From: JAIEPT01 sp038217425 | Lineage (GTDB): Bacteria > Planctomycetota > Planctomycetia > Gemmatales > Gemmataceae | NCBI GenBank assembly: GCA_038217425.1 | Contig: JBBQPM010000275.1 | Coordinates: 1 to 7,235 of the forward strand | Reading direction: 5' to 3' | Length of the DNA stretch: 7,235 nt | Made by a program: the position numbers and the translations under genes | Shown: positions 1-6,203 of the stretch, in pieces | How the letters are laid out: each line of letters begins with the position of its first letter | Numbering within the stretch: position 1 is the stretch's first letter | The notes under the pieces: generated by a model | Told to the model about the DNA's origin: nothing | What the model saw: the letters and a program-made list of their open reading frames with translations, nothing else | Database searches by the model: none

Positions 1-77
1 GACACGATGTCGTATTTAGTTCGAACGTCTGGCCAAGCCCGTTCTTAAGCCGGCTCAGCGTCTTCGGACACGATGTC
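1..77. repeat. Two copies of an 11-bp interrupted palindrome
   Basis: The sequence GACACGATGTC occurs at 1-11 and again at 67-77. Each copy is itself a small inverted repeat (GACA, 3-nt spacer, TGTC). The copies lie 66 bp apart on the same strand, with no similarity continuing outside them. An exact 11-bp match this close is unlikely by chance. It could be a pair of protein-binding sites, or the remains of a short duplicated coding stretch, since both copies fall in the same minus-strand reading frame. The first copy touches the window edge, so more copies may lie to the left. Confidence 0.4.
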
Positions 78-271
78 CCGATCACACTCTTCAAAACCCT
101 TATTGGAATTGGCGTCGCTTCCTTGCCGCTCGGTTCCGTAAAGGCGCCCGTAGCGGAAGTAAGCGGCTGCCGCCGTAAACATGCGGACTTCTTGGCCCCT
201 TTGAGCGACTTACGGAACAAGAACGGCGTGGGGGGCGACACATGGCGTGAAAAAACGTCTGGGACGAACGA
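1..271. other. Intergenic stretch with one doubtful 45-codon ORF
   Basis: No well-supported gene is visible here. On the minus strand an ATG at 182 opens a 45-codon frame ending in TAA at 45-47. Its product begins MFTAAAAYFRYGRLYG and ends DIVSEDAEPA. It lacks a clear ribosome binding site, and an open frame of this length is not rare in GC-rich DNA, so it is mentioned rather than called. Beyond its stop the same frame continues open to the window edge and again reads DIVS at the second copy of the repeat, which would fit a decayed gene. Confidence 0.3.
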
Positions 272-457
272 CTATGTGGGGAGCGCCAAAGTCAACAGCC
301 TTGTTAGTTCTCTGCTCTTTGCGGCGATTTTATCGATTTGTTTGCGCAAGCGAACAGCATCGCTTACAAGTTCCGAAACCAGAACTTCGAGATTCACTTT
401 TGGATTGTCGTTGTCGAGGACCAAGCAATGTCCTGCTTTCGTCATACATTTCTTCAT
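272..457 (-). CDS. Small hypothetical protein, 61 residues, likely coiled coil
   Basis: The reading frame extends upstream to a TTG at 556. The ATG at 457 is the preferred start because AAAGGA (465-470) sits just upstream, with 7 nt between GGA and ATG. The 33 residues that the TTG start would add look like random translation. The product begins MKKCMTKAGHCLVLDNDNP and continues into a helix-forming stretch (about residues 22-55, VSELVSDAVRLRKQIDKIAA) with leucine/valine/isoleucine spacing typical of a short coiled coil. It has no signal peptide or membrane segment. The DNA is about 46 % G+C, clearly lower than the large genes, which suggests transfer or low selection. Function is unknown; a small helical DNA- or protein-binding partner is possible but not shown. 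An inverted repeat at 477-502 lies in its leader. Confidence 0.5.
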   Translation of the reverse strand: MKKCMTKAGHCLVLDNDNPKVNLEVLVSELVSDAVRLRKQIDKIAAKSRELTRLLTLALPT

Positions 458-476
458 AACGTGATCCTTTGTGTTG

Positions 477-502
477 TTTTCTTGACTCAGAAGCCAAGAA
501 AA
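477..502. promoter_or_regulatory. 8-bp perfect inverted repeat in the leader of the 61-residue gene
   Basis: TTTTCTTG (477-484) and CAAGAAAA (495-502) are exact reverse complements around a 10-nt spacer. The pair lies 6 nt upstream of the AAAGGA ribosome binding site of the minus-strand small gene (start 457). Symmetry and position fit an operator bound by a dimeric repressor, or a leader hairpin near the translation start. There is no T-run after the hairpin on either strand, so a terminator is less likely. No regulator gene is seen nearby, other than possibly the small protein itself. Confidence 0.4.
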
Positions 503-825
503 TTCCCGGTTACCAATACACGAAAGGATTCTCCAAGAGAGCTGAGGCAAATGCAAGGTCGAATTGATTTCGCGTCAGTGAGTTCCCGATAAACGGTTCG
601 AAAGTGCGGACGCCAGATGCGAGATTTCTCTTGTAACGGTGCGCTCGGGATCGCTTACACGGCGCCCAACGCGGTGAACGTCCATGAGTCCTCTGAGATT
701 GCCTACGGCGGCACCAGTCAGACGTAGTGTGAAGGTCGTCAAAACGCCCCTGACGACCGCCCTGCTGGCGCATGACTACTTGATCCCAGTCCCGCGGGGA
801 GCGAGGTCCTCCAAGGGTCGCCAAC
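503..825. other. Intergenic stretch without a supported gene
   Basis: No gene with a credible start and ribosome binding site is seen on either strand. A minus-strand frame across 510-824 is open. Its last 40 or so codons (510-630) look somewhat protein-like (ending TRNQFDLAFASALLENPFVYW, split here for length as TRNQFDLAFA and SALLENPFVYW) and lie in the AT-richer part. The front half is arginine-rich filler typical of GC-rich non-coding DNA. It might be the tail of a decayed gene, but I cannot support that. A hairpin at 734-758 is listed separately. Confidence 0.35.
734..758 (-). terminator. Hairpin downstream of the binding-protein gene, possible terminator
   Basis: GGTCGTCA (734-741) and TGACGACC (751-758) form a perfect 8-bp stem with a 9-nt loop. 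It begins 67 nt beyond the stop codon of the minus-strand binding-protein gene (stop at 826-828), where its transcript would be expected to end. On that strand the stem is followed by TTCACAC rather than a T-run, so it is not a textbook intrinsic terminator. It may act as a 3' stabilising hairpin or with a termination factor. Confidence 0.35.
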
Positions 826-1689
826 TCACCTTGCCTTCAAATACGCACCGCTGTTGTTGCGGCCCGCGGGCCACCAAACTGGGCCGTCGAACCCGGGGAA
901 GCGGAAGTCGCGGATGCACACCTGCGTCTCGGGAGCGATGAGATAGCGTTCCAGCGCCTCGGCCCCCGCCGCGTTGACCCCCTTGACCTTGTCCGGTCGA
1001 ACGACCACCGTCACCATGAGACGCTGGAGTAAGGGATCGTCGGTGACCAGCGCCTTCATGCCGCAATCGGGGTATTGGTGCTTGTATTTCAGGAAAGGCA
1101 CCAGACCCCAGAGCGTATAGCCCCGCTCCTTCACTGCCGCCCCTATCGCGTCCTTCGTTGCGGCTTGATTGCGAAGTCCGCTATCTCGATACCACCCGTC
1201 GCGGTTCGGCTTCCCGGCGCCGTGCCACAAGATGTCCGACAGATATTTCTCGGTCGGCGAGTTGTTGACCACGAACGGGGCCTTGGCACTCGCGATCCGG
1301 CGAAATGCCTCGATCGCGTCACGGGTCCCGGCTGCTTTCGCGGGGTCCGCCTCGGGGCCGATCAGGGCGGCTTGATTCGCGAGTACCGGGCGAGGCCATT
1401 TTCCGAGCCCGTCAGCGCAGAAGTCCTCAGTGCCGGCGTGGCCGTAGTGGGAGAGGACGAGGTCAGCCTTACCGTCGCGGGCCAAGTCGTAGACGTCTTG
1501 GCGGCTATCCACGAGGACCTTGTACCCACTCTGCTTCTCGAAGTCGATGAGCAGTTTGTCCAGAAGGCCACTGCTCTCGGGGGTGATGACGGCGGCGAGG
1601 CGAATCACTCTCGGCTGATGCGGCTCGCCGGCGCTGGCCGCCGCGGCAAGCATGCACAGGGAAATGGCGGAGAATCGATAGGCGCTCAT
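826..1689 (-). CDS. Exported periplasmic substrate-binding protein, tungstate/molybdate type-like
   Basis: This gene encodes a 287-residue protein with a signal peptide (residues 1-20, MSAYRFSAISLCMLAAAASA, likely cut before GEPH). The mature part looks like a two-lobed type 2 periplasmic binding protein. The first strand-helix unit is VIRLAAVITPESSGLLDKLL. Residues 51-62 read EKQSGYKVLVDS. Residues 75-90 (ADLVLSHYGHAGTEDF) match the place where tungstate-binding TupA-like proteins read D-x-x-LxH-x-x-x-x-E-x-x-F. GPEADPAKA (111-119) and the hinge-like PFVVNNSPTEKYL (138-150) follow as in that family. Known members deliver tungstate or related oxyanions to an ABC importer. Here no permease or ATPase gene adjoins it, so the transport partner must be elsewhere or the protein has another role. 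The C-terminus ends VWWPAGRNNSGAYLKAR. The ATG at 1689 is chosen because GAGGA (1697-1701) lies 7 nt upstream and the signal peptide starts there. The anion specificity is inferred, not proven. Confidence 0.82.
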   Translation of the reverse strand: MSAYRFSAISLCMLAAAASAGEPHQPRVIRLAAVITPESSGLLDKLLIDFEKQSGYKVLVDSRQDVYDLARDGKADLVLSHYGHAGTEDFCADGLGKWPRPVLANQAALIGPEADPAKAAGTRDAIEAFRRIASAKAPFVVNNSPTEKYLSDILWHGAGKPNRDGWYRDSGLRNQAATKDAIGAAVKERGYTLWGLVPFLKYKHQYPDCGMKALVTDDPLLQRLMVTVVVRPDKVKGVNAAGAEALERYLIAPETQVCIRDFRFPGFDGPVWWPAGRNNSGAYLKAR

Positions 1690-1846
1690 TGCAGCTTCCT
1701 CGGCCAGTGCTTATGCGGGACAGGACGTTAGATCATCCTATCCCTCGCGGCTTGCAACGGTCATCGGCCGCATCCGCCGGGGCCCTGGTTAGATTTTCAA
1801 CGCTGAAAGATCTGGGCGACGCGGCGTAGCGAAGGCTCGGTCCGTT

Positions 1847-1859
1847 GGGGGGGGGGGGG
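1847..1859. repeat. Run of 13 G
   Basis: Thirteen consecutive G lie on the plus strand between TT and C. Runs this long are rare in bacterial DNA because they slip during replication. Where found in or before genes they can switch expression on and off. Here no gene clearly uses it: it lies about 158 bp upstream of the binding-protein start on the other strand. The exact length may also be a sequencing error. Confidence 0.9.
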
Positions 1860-1989
1860 CCGGTGGACGGCGGCACGTGGTCGTCGGCGTCTTGGCTTCG
1901 GTTTCGCGGGTGATGGACGGGTGGTACGCAGTCGTCGACGAGCACCCTTCCGCCTCGGCCAACAAACCCGCCCATCGCACGCCTGGCGG

Positions 1990-2009
1990 GAGGCGCTGTA
2001 AAGCGCCTT
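1990..2009. repeat. Short hairpin with GTAA tetraloop
   Basis: AGGCGCT (1991-1997) pairs with AGCGCCT (2002-2008) around GTAA. One more G-T pair (1990/2009) can be added. As plus-strand RNA the loop is a GNRA-type tetraloop, a very stable fold. Neither strand shows a following T-run, so a simple terminator is unlikely. A second, weaker hairpin lies at 2051-2071 and GGCGCC recurs at 2042-2047, giving the area the look of a repetitive extragenic element. Confidence 0.5.
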
Positions 2010-2170
2010 GACCATGCGGTGATTCGCTTCCAAGGGGAACCGGCGCCTTCAACCCACCGCTCAAGCGGGTTCTCTCCCTCTGGAGCCTCTTCTCCCGAGA
2101 TAACTTCGTGGTTCCTGCTGGCGCACGCCGTCCTGTCCGCACTCTTGCCATTCGAAAAGAATTACCGTTA

Positions 2171-2211
2171 GCCCCACCTTTCGCCCCTTTCGCCTTAGGG
2201 GAACCTGGGGC
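2171..2211. repeat. Nested hairpin with a 9-bp tandem duplication inside
   Basis: The outer arms GCCCCA (2171-2176) and TGGGGC (2206-2211) are exact complements. Inside them CCCCT (2184-2188) pairs with AGGGG (2197-2201) around an 8-nt loop. The left side also contains CCTTTCGCC twice in perfect tandem (2177-2185 and 2186-2194). It could be a structured RNA element or part of a dispersed repeat. No gene is close enough for it to be an obvious leader; the nearest start is about 490 bp away. Confidence 0.5.
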
Positions 2212-2697
2212 GGTGCAGTCGATCAGTTTCCCTCCGGGCAATTGCGATTTTGACGCTTTGGTCGATGAAACGTCGAGGTGACCGAAGCGTGCTCAAACCT
2301 TTGGGCAAATCCTGTAGGAACCGGGCCCTCCCAGGTTCGTTGGAGTATTTTCTGGCATCGCGCTGACGGCCTCGCTAAAATCTTACGTGTTGCCCGAAGC
2401 TTTGCCGATATTCCGCGAATCGCACACCGGCCGGCGAACGGATTCTTTCCACACGATTCGCCCCACTACCCATAGTACTTCGTCCGCATTCGGGAAGATT
2501 CGATCATGCGCATGCAGGGACTTTTGTGCTGGTGTTCGTGCTGACCACCGGCGGTTCCATCGGCACCGTATCGCGTCTCGGCAAGAACCAGCGCAGCCAG
2601 CCGCGCCGCCGGAATGACACACTGTGCTGATTGTTGACGCGTGCGGAACGAAATTACGACGAGCGGCTGATGACACCCATATTGCCAGGAGCCCCCC

Positions 2698-5175
2698 ATG
2701 TTCAGAGTGATCTTATCGGCGGCGCTTTTGACGACTGTCAGCTCGGCCATCGCGCAGGAGCCTTGGGCGTCGAAGGCCCAGCCAGGCGACGTGGCAAAGA
2801 GTCACGTAGAGACCGTCGCCACCGGAGGGCACAAGTACATCGTGGTGCACGGGGGCACGATGGATGGCACCAACTGCCGATCGCCGATGGGCTGCGGGAT
2901 GAACCGGGAAGGGGCGATCATACAGACCTGGCAATCGAATCGCGCCGTACGTATGGAGAATGTGGGCCATACCGACGTTGTCGATCCCTGGCTCTCCGAC
3001 GGGCGGAACAACTTCCGCAACATCAAGGAGATCGTGGCCGCGGCGGTAACCCCCGGGATGAGTGACGGGGAGAAAGCAAGAGCCCTCTGGTATCAGCAGA
3101 TCCAGCATCGTTACCACTCCTCAGCCGGTGGCGACGATCTCGGCGATCCGGTGAGGGTGTTCAACATCTACGGCCTCAACCCGTGCGGGAAGGACGCCAT
3201 GATGATGGGCGGCCTGTGGAAACAGGTGGGGCTGAAGGGAGCGCCGGTCCGACTGGTGGGCCACGCCATTGCACAGGTCCATTACGATGGCGACTGGCAC
3301 GTGATGGATGGCGACCTGGGCATGATCTACCTGCTGCGGGACAACGAGACGCTGGCGAACGACCGGCAGTTGGCCCGTGACCATGATTTGGTGAAACGGA
3401 CGCACACGATGGGCCTTCTGGTCGACGACAGCCGCATGCGAGACGAACACGCCGCCGCGATGTTCGTGAGTGAAGAGCCAATTCAGGGTAGCCGGGCGTG
3501 CAAAATGGACACAACCATGCAGATGACGCTTCGCCCCGGCGAGGCGCTCGTCTGGCGTTGGGGGCACTTGAAGCCCGCCAAGCACATGTCGCCCAGCCAA
3601 TTCCTCTACCCGGACAACATCTGCAACGGCCTGTGGGAATACCGTCCAGACTTCGGCGGCGAGGTGTGGAAGAAGGGCGCGCTGAAGATTGAAAACGTCG
3701 CCTCCGGCCCGGAGGGGTTGGCGGGGGCAGACGGTAAGATGGGCACGATTGTGTGGAAAATCAGCAGCCCTTACCCATTCGTCGGTGGGCGTCTCGAAGC
3801 CGAAGCTCGCGGGGCAAGGTTCGCTGTTTCGTCCGACGGCAAAAAATGGACAAACATTGCGGGCAGCAACTTCGACAAGTTCTTTCCGTTGGAAGGCAAT
3901 CCGTTTTACCAGTACCAATTGCGTTGCGAGCTACCCGTCGGCGCCAAACTGAAGCGCCTGGCGATCATCAACGACCTGCAGATGGCCCTGCTCGCATTGC
4001 CTGAGATGACAGTCGGTAAGAACAGTTTCACCTTCACCGACAGTTCGTCCGGCGAGCGGAAGGTGCGGATCACACACGAATGGGTGGAGCGATCCACCAG
4101 CAAGCCGCCGGAAGCCCCGGCAGCGATCTATCCGCCCGATGGCGGCCAGGCCGAGGGCACGGACGTCGCTTTTCGCTGGAGCGTGCCGAAGGATCCCGAC
4201 GGCGACAAGATTACAGACTACCACTTCATGCTTGCCAACCGGCAAGATATGCGCTGGCCGCTGTCGACGAACTTCGAAAAACTGATTTCAAGGACGGCGG
4301 ACAAGGGCAAGGCGCAATACGTCCTGCCCAGCACTGGCCTCTTGACCGGCGGCAAAACGTACTACTGGCGCGTGCGCGCCAAAGACGAAAAGGGCGTTTG
4401 GGGCCCGTGGAGCAAAACATTCACCTTCACGCCGAAGGCGCCAAATTACCCGCTGGAGGTTGCGCTCACCTACGACAAGGACCAGGGAATCGGCATTCTG
4501 AAATGGAAGGCCAACCCGGTTGGTCAGAAGCCAGTGAAGTACCGTGTGTATGGCAGCGACGAGAAGGGGTTTTCGGTGAGCGACGTCCCCTACAAAGTCA
4601 ACGTCGGGACATCGAAAGAGTTGAAGCCGGAGTTCCCAGCGAACTTCATCACCGAGACCACCGCGACGGAGCTGGCGGTGATGGGTGATGGCATCGAGTT
4701 GCAGAGCGCCAACAAAACATACTATCGCGTGGTGGCCGTGGATACACAGGGCAAACTGAGCGGACCTTCCGACTATACCACGGCGCCGCGGCCGACGATT
4801 TACCGCACCCCCGCGATGCAGGCCAAGGTTGGCACAGAATACCGCTCTCAACTTCAGGCCAACCGCTCTCTGGGCGACCTACGGCTCCGGATCGTCAACG
4901 GCAAGGAGACGGCAAGCTTCTGGGACATCGAGAAGCCGAGATTCGCCATCCAAAAGGGGCCTGCCTGGCTTAAGATCGACCCCGCCACAGGCATGCTTTC
5001 CGGCACGCCCGACGTCGCCGGGAAGGTCGACGTGGCGGTCACCGTGACGATCGACCAGGAAGTGCGCAAGCTGGACGACAGCAAACTTGGCTGGGGAATC
5101 GAGAACGTGATCTCAGCCTCGATCGAGCGTGTGGGCAGCGCCACGCGAAGGTATTCAATCGAGGTAAGCCGCTAG
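2698..5175 (+). CDS. Secreted transglutaminase-like protein with fibronectin type III and putative-Ig domains
   Basis: This gene encodes an 825-residue protein. A signal peptide spans residues 1-20 (MFRVILSAALLTTVSSAIAQ). A transglutaminase-like cysteine-protease-fold domain covers about residues 110-215. Its likely triad is C163 (in YGLNPCGKDA), H189 (in GHAIAQVHYDGDWHVMD) and D204, which line up with the usual CG..A / HAWAEVY..GGW..VD pattern. A beta-rich region follows (about 270-465, including NGLWEYRPDFGGEVW). Two fibronectin type III-like domains come next (about 472-578, ending TYYWRVRAKDEKGVWGPWS, and 583-695, ending TYYRVVAVDTQGKLSGPS). The C-terminal putative-Ig/cadherin-like domain (about 700-824) carries the hallmark PAWLKIDPATGMLSGTPD. 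Related catalytic domains cut or crosslink proteins, or are of unknown substrate; here the substrate is unknown. The repeats suggest binding to the cell surface or polymers. AGGAG (2687-2691) lies 6 nt before the ATG. A small hairpin (5169-5181) overlaps the stop codon. The aldolase gene follows after 94 bp. Confidence 0.85.
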   Translation: MFRVILSAALLTTVSSAIAQEPWASKAQPGDVAKSHVETVATGGHKYIVVHGGTMDGTNCRSPMGCGMNREGAIIQTWQSNRAVRMENVGHTDVVDPWLSDGRNNFRNIKEIVAAAVTPGMSDGEKARALWYQQIQHRYHSSAGGDDLGDPVRVFNIYGLNPCGKDAMMMGGLWKQVGLKGAPVRLVGHAIAQVHYDGDWHVMDGDLGMIYLLRDNETLANDRQLARDHDLVKRTHTMGLLVDDSRMRDEHAAAMFVSEEPIQGSRACKMDTTMQMTLRPGEALVWRWGHLKPAKHMSPSQFLYPDNICNGLWEYRPDFGGEVWKKGALKIENVASGPEGLAGADGKMGTIVWKISSPYPFVGGRLEAEARGARFAVSSDGKKWTNIAGSNFDKFFPLEGNPFYQYQLRCELPVGAKLKRLAIINDLQMALLALPEMTVGKNSFTFTDSSSGERKVRITHEWVERSTSKPPEAPAAIYPPDGGQAEGTDVAFRWSVPKDPDGDKITDYHFMLANRQDMRWPLSTNFEKLISRTADKGKAQYVLPSTGLLTGGKTYYWRVRAKDEKGVWGPWSKTFTFTPKAPNYPLEVALTYDKDQGIGILKWKANPVGQKPVKYRVYGSDEKGFSVSDVPYKVNVGTSKELKPEFPANFITETTATELAVMGDGIELQSANKTYYRVVAVDTQGKLSGPSDYTTAPRPTIYRTPAMQAKVGTEYRSQLQANRSLGDLRLRIVNGKETASFWDIEKPRFAIQKGPAWLKIDPATGMLSGTPDVAGKVDVAVTVTIDQEVRKLDDSKLGWGIENVISASIERVGSATRRYSIEVSR

Positions 5176-5254
5176 CAGCGGAGAGACCTCCGGGACGTTT
5201 CGCGCGGCTGGACGGCCGACTTGCCTACCGCTAGATTGTGTACAACACCCCCCT

Positions 5255-5260
5255 AAGGAG
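5255..5260 (+). promoter_or_regulatory. Strong ribosome binding site of the aldolase gene
   Basis: AAGGAG lies 9 nt before the ATG at 5270. A closer ATG at 5265 is in another frame, where no conserved protein is read, and only 4 nt separate it from the AAGGAG. The family similarity of the 5270 frame settles the start. The two overlapping ATG codons could lower initiation efficiency. Confidence 0.7.
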
Positions 5261-5269
5261 CAGAATGAT

Positions 5270-6025
5270 ATGGTTGCGCAGCCTGGTTCACTTACCTTCA
5301 ACACCGTGATCACGAAACTCAATGCCGGCCAGCAGATTTTCAGCAATACTGTGATCAGTCCAGACCTCGAAGCCGCGAAGAAAGCCTGCGAAGGCCAGGA
5401 TTTCATCTGGATCGAGATGCAGCACAGCACACTCACCTGGCGTGAGACACAGCAACTGATCAAGGTGGTTGCCGAAGCGGGGTGCATCCCGTTCGTGCGT
5501 GTCCCGTCCGCGAACGTCGGCGACATCCTGAAAGCCTGCGATGCCGGCGCTCTGGGTATCGTCGTGCCGATGGTCGAGTCGGTCGAGGAGGCCCGCAACG
5601 CGGTCTTGTATTCCAAGTATCCGATCGGTGATCGGGACATTCCGAACGCTAGGCCCTGGGGCCGGCGCAGCTCGGGCCAAAACCAGGCCAAATCCCTCTG
5701 GGGCGATGGGTATCCCACCAACGCCAACAACAACATCCTGGTCATGATCCAGATCGAGAACCCGGCAGGCACCGGCAATATAGACAACATCCTCAACGAG
5801 GTCGAGGGGATCGACATCGTCATGATCGCCAGCAACGATTTCGGCATGTTCGCCGGCGACCGCGACGGCTCGCAGTCCTACAATGGACGGGAAAAAGTCG
5901 TCCGCGACTCGGTCCTCGCCCACGGCAAGATCCTCGCCGGTCCCTCGAGCTGGCGCGACCGCCCCGGCTACATGCTGTTCCAGGGGCCCAAGACCGCTAA
6001 GACCACGGGATACGAGAAGAACTAG
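5270..6025 (+). CDS. HpcH/HpaI-type aldolase / citrate lyase family protein
   Basis: This gene encodes a 251-residue cytoplasmic protein of the class II, metal-dependent pyruvate aldolase family, which cleaves or forms 2-keto-3-deoxy acids in aromatic or sugar-acid breakdown. The TIM-barrel order is visible: FIWIEMQHS (45-53), PFVRVPSANVGDILKACDAG (74-93), ALGIVVPMVESVEEARNAV (94-112), ILVMIQIEN (156-164) and IDIVMIASNDFG (181-192). By comparison with HpaI, the probable metal ligands are E163 and D190, the catalytic base H52 and the substrate-binding arginine R77. Oddities: the usual acidic residue before the histidine (GEH) is Q51; the GxRG loop reads GDRD (120-123); GP(A/N)D is SND. The C-terminus ends soon after the last strand (GYMLFQGPKTAKTTGYEKN), so the final helix of HpaI seems short or absent. 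The fold is confident; the substrate is not. Activity might be altered. It may be co-transcribed with the upstream secreted protein. Confidence 0.85.
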   Translation: MVAQPGSLTFNTVITKLNAGQQIFSNTVISPDLEAAKKACEGQDFIWIEMQHSTLTWRETQQLIKVVAEAGCIPFVRVPSANVGDILKACDAGALGIVVPMVESVEEARNAVLYSKYPIGDRDIPNARPWGRRSSGQNQAKSLWGDGYPTNANNNILVMIQIENPAGTGNIDNILNEVEGIDIVMIASNDFGMFAGDRDGSQSYNGREKVVRDSVLAHGKILAGPSSWRDRPGYMLFQGPKTAKTTGYEKN

Positions 6026-6046
6026 CTCGTGGTCATGGAGCTAGTT
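6020..6046 (+). terminator. Hairpin straddling the aldolase stop codon
   Basis: AACTAGCTC (6020-6028) and GAGCTAGTT (6038-6046) form a perfect 9-bp stem around a 9-nt loop. The TAG stop (6023-6025) lies inside the left arm. The position at the end of a plus-strand transcript facing a converging gene fits a 3'-end or termination element. No clear T-run follows (ACGTATCGCG), so intrinsic termination is uncertain. Alternatively it is an operator or recombination-type palindrome. Confidence 0.45.
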
Positions 6047-6083
6047 ACGTATCGCGTTTGCTGGGTCGAGCCGGTCTTCGTCG

Positions 6084-6111
6084 GGTTGTCGGGGGTTGTT
6101 GCGGTTGTTGC
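6084..6111. repeat. 9-bp tandem repeat GGTTGTTGC
   Basis: GGTTGTTGC occurs twice in perfect tandem (6094-6102, 6103-6111). A decayed copy GGTTGTCGG precedes it at 6084-6092. The stretch lies between two converging genes and is G-rich on the plus strand, with G-runs at 6063-6065, 6083-6085 and 6091-6095. It looks like replication slippage in non-coding DNA. Nothing else is seen between the genes apart from the hairpin at the aldolase stop. Confidence 0.6.
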
Positions 6112-6203
6112 ATGCTTCGCTCCGACACATCGACGTATCGAAGACTCCGCCGCTTCGGGCGATGTGACCGACGCAACAGCATTGTGTGCAAAATACCCTT
6201 TGT

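Larger units (their letters stand above)
1690..2697. other. 1-kb divergent intergenic region with hairpins and a G-run
   Basis: This region separates the divergently transcribed binding-protein gene and transglutaminase-like gene, so it must hold both promoters. I see no supported gene. Minus-strand frames at 1789-2241 and 1797-2033 are open, but both start at TTG, overlap each other in different frames and give proline/arginine-rich products, as GC-rich non-coding DNA does. A sigma70-like pair, CTGGCA (2352-2357) and TAAAAT (2376-2381) with an 18-nt spacer, is a weak promoter candidate for the plus-strand gene. Structured parts (1847-1859, 1990-2009, 2171-2211) are listed separately. Positions 2506-2630 resemble a frameshifted short secreted-peptide gene. 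Confidence 0.5.

Noticed and set aside
590..700. GGTTCGAAA as a tRNA T-loop
   Set aside because: No matching acceptor stem, anticodon arm or D-arm could be folded around it on either strand.
510..824. Minus-strand frame of 104 codons upstream of the small gene
   Set aside because: The front half is arginine-rich filler. Only the last 40 or so residues look protein-like, and no start within them has a ribosome binding site.
1075..1731. Plus-strand open frame of 218 codons
   Set aside because: It lies antisense to the binding-protein gene, which has a signal peptide, family motifs and a ribosome binding site. Long antisense frames are expected in GC-rich coding DNA.
1789..2241. Minus-strand frame of 150 codons across the hairpin-rich spacer
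   Set aside because: It begins at TTG, is cut by the G-run (read as prolines), overlaps another open frame and has a low-complexity proline/arginine tail. It may be part of a repeated element, so it is treated as non-coding.
2376..2381. TAAAAT as a -10 promoter box for the large plus-strand gene
   Set aside because: The matching -35 (CTGGCA) is only 4 of 6, and the site lies 316 bp before the ATG. It is too weak to annotate as a promoter.
3121..3918. Minus-strand open frame of 265 codons, and similar frames at 4288-4851 and 2713-3117
   Set aside because: All are antisense to the transglutaminase-like gene, whose sense frame carries clear domains. The products show no recognisable motif.
5155..5923. 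Two overlapping minus-strand frames (5155-5847 and 5288-5923)
   Set aside because: They are antisense shadows of the aldolase gene, which has conserved barrel motifs and a strong ribosome binding site.
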